A stretch of 64,000 bases of DNA, from NCBI GenBank assembly GCA_034336665.1, contig CM067569.1, positions 21,459,820-21,523,819 on the forward strand, given 5' to 3'. Numbering within the stretch: position 1 is the stretch's first letter; every line of letters begins with the position of its first letter. This DNA comes from Luscinia megarhynchos. Taxonomy: Eukaryota > Chordata > Aves > Passeriformes > Turdidae. The position numbers and the translations under genes were made by a program. This document shows, piece by piece, positions 59,501 through 64,000 of this stretch. Under the pieces are notes generated by a model, which ran no database searches, was not told the origin of the DNA, and saw nothing but the letters and a program-made list of their open reading frames with translations.

Positions 59501-62413
59501 TGAAGTGGGTGGTCGTTAAAAAAATCTTGTCTGTTACTTTGTTGTCCCTTGAGCAGAATATCACTGGCTCATTTATTGTTTTTATATCATGGAGGCACAA
59601 GGCAGCAGTAATAAAAATGAGAGTAAGTTTCCTAGTCAGAATTAATCAACTACATTTATGAGCATTGCTGCTCTTAGCTGTTCTGCAGTGTTAAAATAGT
59701 CTCTTGTTAAAACAGCCAGCCACTCCCGCATTTTTCAACCCATAAATACACACTGAAAATGATGTGACCAGCTATTAGCTTGACCCACTGCTTTTCCAGT
59801 AAGACACCAAAGCCACCTGCATTTGTGCAAAGTATCCATTCAACACACCTTATTCCAGCTGTTACAAATGCTTATTTCACTGTAAATTATGGATTCAGTC
59901 CTCTGCATTTTCCTGACTTTCAGACAGTGAAGTGATAACCAATTATTTCAAATGACCATTAATGCAGAGCATTTTCACATGAATGAAAATTACCTCCAAG
60001 CCACCAAAGACCTGAGAACACAGCCCAGTGGCAGAAACGAGCATGGAAAGGGGCATCAGGAGATGCTTTGCTGCTAGAAAGGGAGTGCCAGGGGACAGGA
60101 TTGGCCATCAAGAACACTTACTTAAGGAGTAAAACTATGGGAAAACTGGCTGGATCGTCTGTGAGATGATTTTAAAAAAATCTTTGCAGGAAAAGAGGAC
60201 TTAGGGCTGAGATGCAGACCCTACATTTTTGAAAAATCTGAGCTATCAACTGGAGTTGCTGCCTAATGCAATTATAGCTCATTTGCTAACAGAAAAGCAA
60301 TATGTATAAACAGTGCATAAAATTATTGCTAAGCATATTTTTGAAATGTCTTGAAATGTTCACTGCTGTGAATAAGCCTGGTTTTACAGAAAGAGAACTA
60401 CGTGGCATGCCAGAGATAAATACAGGTTTTACCTATTGACTTGTCTCTTTAAAGAGAGAGGAAGAGAGCAGGTGGAGGGGAGAAAACCTAAAGGAAGAAA
60501 AACTTGAAAGTAGAATACATCAAATATTGTTTCCTTGGAAACAAAAAGGAAGATTACATCACAGGATTCAAGCCTATAAATAGAAACCTACCAGTGCAGA
60601 TACAGAATATACTCATGTTCCTAGAGAGAAAATGTAGAAATGAAGATGACCTCCCTTTAGACACTGCTGTCACAATGCAGTCAGCACAACCCGATCGTGA
60701 GGACCAGCAGTAAATTTAGCTGATGGTACATGACAGTCTTCTCTCAATTAACTGTAGCATTCAGCTCAGGGAACTGGTTCAGCTGGTGAGGAGACGTACA
60801 ATTTTCAGGCTGCTATAAATACTATCAGTGTCTCCAGAGTCCTGCTATGCTGCTGTGGCAGAAATTGCTAACAGTCTTCAGCCTGAACTCTAAATCCTTT
60901 GGGCAGCCATGACAGGACAGTGAAAACATCAAGTCTGTATTAATGTTTTTAAGAAACAACCTGGGCAAAGTATCTCTGTGCTCTGGTGGGGATTGAGGCC
61001 TGTGGAGAAGATGAGCTGCGACTGACGGGAGTGGCTCAGGGGTTCTGTCCTCCTGTGGTCCCCACTATGCCCTGCCCCCTTCTCCTGTCTCTCTCTTGCC
61101 CCTGCTGCATTTGTGTGGCTGTCCTTTCTGTGCTGAGGGCCGTGGTGTGAGCAGGAGCCCCTGAGGAGGCTCTGGAGGCAGGCACAGAGGAGTGGCTCAG
61201 CACACACTTGGTGCCTGCCCCTGCTGCGAGCTCGTGGTCTCTGCAGTGTTGGGGGCCAAGCTCTTGTATCCTGCTAGTGTGTGAACTGTGACTGCAAGTA
61301 TTTTCTGTTTCTGAGTTATGTTTCCTGATGCTATGGAATATTTATACCATTAGTTACTAAACCAAATAACCATGTTTTTATTGTTACAGATGAGTTCCTT
61401 TGGACTATGCAGTGGTTCATCTTACAGCCTTTCCTTTTTAGTGACATGAAACTTTCTCTCTGCTTTTGCAGCTGAGCACTCATGTGAGTTTGTATAAACA
61501 ACACTGCCAAAGGATAACTCCAAAATTGGGCAATTCATGCATCTTACGGGCTAATGTAGCTCAATCTGCCTTCGGAAGACTAAAGCCTTGAATAAATCGT
61601 ATTATTGTACAGTCTTTCCATATGTTAAAAAAAAAATCAATTTGCTATGGCTTTGTTAGGAAACAATCCCCTCCAAACTGAAACACAGATTTGTTCCATC
61701 AGTTTATATGTGATAACACAGGGCCTGGTCAAATTTCAACTTTCTGGTGGGAATCATCTTGGTTTGAGTAGGGAACTTAGTGTGACCAACAGCTCACAGA
61801 GGATTGCACCTTCCCAGAGCTGACAGAGTGGGACTGAAGGCACTGGTAAATGAAAAGATTTCTTAAATGTCCCAATGTCATGGGTGTTGATGATGCTGTA
61901 ATATATATGTATGTATGCATCCTTCCCTGGCACTGCTTATTAAAAGGCATAGCCAAGCCAATGAAACAGCATATGCTCCCAGCTGCTTTAGCCCTAGGAC
62001 ACGTGTGCCAGGTGGCAGGACTCTACTCTTGTAGCTTTTTTCCATGTCTTGAGACATGGTACATACTCCTAAATCTACCAAAGAATCTCAGCTTTCCTGG
62101 ACAGGGAAGAGGAGGAGGAATCTAAGTTTATTACCCTTGTCAAGAAAATAATGAAAACAATGAACTTTAAGACAAATAATAAAATCCCATGCTTTAAAAA
62201 GACATTCTCACAATGGGAAAGGGTGTATATGTGTGTGATACAAGTGTTCTAAACATCTGGGGCTGGCAGAAATACAGTCCTTTCTTAGGTAGATACTGGG
62301 GTCATTTGCATGTGTCTGAGTCCAGCTGTGATTCTGGATCTTAGACTGCTATTACCATAATAAATTTTTAAGAACACAGAGCTGTAAATGTCTAGTGCTA
62401 AGTGAAATCTAGA

Positions 62414-62433
62414 TAGGATTTGATAGGATTTGA
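62414..62433. repeat. 10-bp tandem duplication
   Basis: TAGGATTTGA occurs twice in a row. Confidence 0.8.
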
Positions 62434-64000
62434 ACCTTATAGTTTGTGTCAATCTTCAGTTTAATCTTGTTGTTTTAATTTGAAAGGATTGTAAAGGATT
62501 TGGCATATTTCTTTTCATGGGAAGAATGGTTTGAGTGGGGAGGGGATGGTGATATGATGGTGCTTTCTTTGACTTGCTTGGGTTTGCTGCTGTAATCTCT
62601 CATCTCTGAAACATTGTGTCTGCATAGTTTGCTCTTTTCTTTTCAAAATGTAAATTCTACATTGTAAATTGATATTCTGTGGTGCAGTGTTCTGCCAGTA
62701 CAATCACAGAGTTCCAGAAGCTGCATTACTTGGGAAAACTACTAGAATATGTAGATTTTTTTAGGATTTTTTTTTTTCCAAGCAGCCCAAAATTAATTTT
62801 TTTTATTTTTTAGCAGACTAGTACCTTTATTGGCAGGCAAGCATTTCTGAGCATTGGGATGACTGAATGACCAGCCTGAGAAAGATGTATTAGTATTTGT
62901 CTGTTAAAATGCTTTGGTATGGCTGACCAGTCATTCTGCTATGGCATTGGTACTCGACAACTGACCAAAAGGAAGTGGGATAGCAGAGACACTGTGAAGT
63001 TGACATATGGCTGGTGTGAAGCAGGCTGGATTAGAAACTGGAGGACTTGCTGGAGGTTAATAGTGATGGTAAAATGAGAATGTAACCACATGGAGGTATA
63101 ATGGAGTACAAATTAATTTTCTTTTCTTCCAAAAAATTAATAGTAGGAAAAGACATCAAGTGAATTGAAGAATGGTGTGAATTGATAGAAAACAATTTTG
63201 CTTGAAAAAATCTAAATACTCTTTTGTGTTACTGACTTCTCCCAAGCACTCCCTGTCTCCCTGAAGAGCCACATCTTGCTATTCTGCCTAATCAGAGCTG
63301 TTTAAATTAAAAGCACTCTGATACTAACATGCATGCCAGAATTGTTTTCCTTGGTACAGTTTTCATTTCTTGTTACATTATATCTCCTTTGGTTAATTCA
63401 AATATGTAGGAAATTAAAAAGATGGTCACTAATTTTTAATCAGAAATTCTAGTCAGGTATCAGCTAATTACATGCAGACAATTAGCAGTTGCATCTGAGA
63501 AATGTGTTGCTTAGCCTTCACCTTGCAGGTGCAAGGCTGGGACTTCCCTAGGACAACTGAGGAGGAGGAGAGCAGTCTCCCTGGCATGTGATGGTATTTG
63601 GTCTCAGGATCCAGGAGCTGGGCTGGCTGAAGTGCTGCCTGGCTGAAGAGGCTGGGTCTTCACCAGTGCAGATTTTTCCTTCTGCAAAACCTTTGGCTAG
63701 GGAACATCTTCTGGATATTATTTCTTTAAATCTTGTTGTTGGCCATTATAGATTGAACCCCTTAGAAATGTTCTCTGCATGGGTGACCTAGGCAAGTCAC
63801 ATTTACTGGTACCTCCAAGCATGGCCACAGCCACAAAAATTGTGCAGCTTTTTGATAGATACATGTACACATACAGAGAATTGGAAATGCAAGCCAATGA
63901 ATAGAACAAAAAGTAAATTTAATTCTCAAAATATTCTTAGTTTGAATACTCTCTGATAAAATGTTTCTCCTGCTAGTGAGAATAGCAAAGAAAATTGTCT

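Larger units (their letters stand above)
45296..64000. other. No coding gene seen; 5' flank of DUSP29 and intergenic
   Basis: This is 18.7 kb without a recognisable protein exon. DUSP13, the next gene in the usual vertebrate order, was looked for by its HCAMG-type active site and not found. It holds a TguSINE1-like element (47.8 kb), a CR1 tail (54.5 kb), GC-rich, CpG-poor blocks at about 48000-48370 and 61000-61260, short tandem duplications, and a candidate DUSP29 promoter and exon near 52.4-52.6 kb. The longest open frame (49364-49810, + strand, 148 codons) has no recognisable similarity. Confidence 0.75.

Noticed and set aside
60780..60822. CAGCTG E-box with TATAAATA nearby as a second promoter
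   Set aside because: The MEF2-like box deviates at one end, and no donor site or exon-like sequence follows. Kept only as a weak possibility.
45296..64000. DUSP13 exons upstream of DUSP29
   Set aside because: Expected from synteny but no HCxxGxxRS or VNAA-type phosphatase sequence was found. The gene probably begins beyond the right edge.

Overview
The window is vertebrate nuclear DNA, almost certainly from a bird and probably a passerine. It is intron-rich, with GT-AG splice junctions and AATAAA poly(A) signals. It carries CR1 LINE fragments, the typical avian retroposon. It also carries one SINE with a tRNA-Ile-like head and a CR1-type tail, the architecture of TguSINE1, which is described from passerines. 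There are no bacterial-type genes, operons, CRISPR arrays, or rRNA or functional tRNA genes that I can see.

Layout. Positions 1 to about 25295 (+ strand) hold the 3' part of KAT6B (MYST4/MORF), a MYST-family histone acetyltransferase. The first 15.4 kb is one intron, with no recognisable exon. Five coding exons follow (15395-15626, 17324-17483, 18085-18336, 19540-19840, 21385-23870), all joined in phase. They encode the last 1142 residues or so: the end of the MYST catalytic domain, the acidic region and the Ser/Met-rich activation domain. A 3' UTR of about 1.4 kb ends near a poly(A) signal at 25266. Positions 25.3 to 30.0 kb form the convergent spacer between KAT6B and DUSP29. Positions 30039-45276 (- strand) hold a complete three-exon DUSP29 (DUPD1) coding region for a 217-residue muscle dual-specificity phosphatase with an intact HCxxGxxRS active site. 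From 45.3 to 64.0 kb I find no coding exon. This stretch lies 5' of DUSP29 and contains a TguSINE1-like element, a CR1 tail and some GC-rich, CpG-poor blocks. A candidate upstream promoter and noncoding first exon for DUSP29 lies near 52.4-52.6 kb and includes a perfect MEF2 site.

The two genes are neighbours in the conserved vertebrate order KAT6B - DUSP29 - DUSP13 - SAMD8 and need not work together. KAT6B is a broadly expressed chromatin regulator and DUSP29 a muscle signalling phosphatase. I found no undescribed biological system here. The items most worth checking are the putative DUSP29 promoter and first exon, the short acidic tracts of this KAT6B, the SINE, the old LINE relics and the paired intergenic hairpins.
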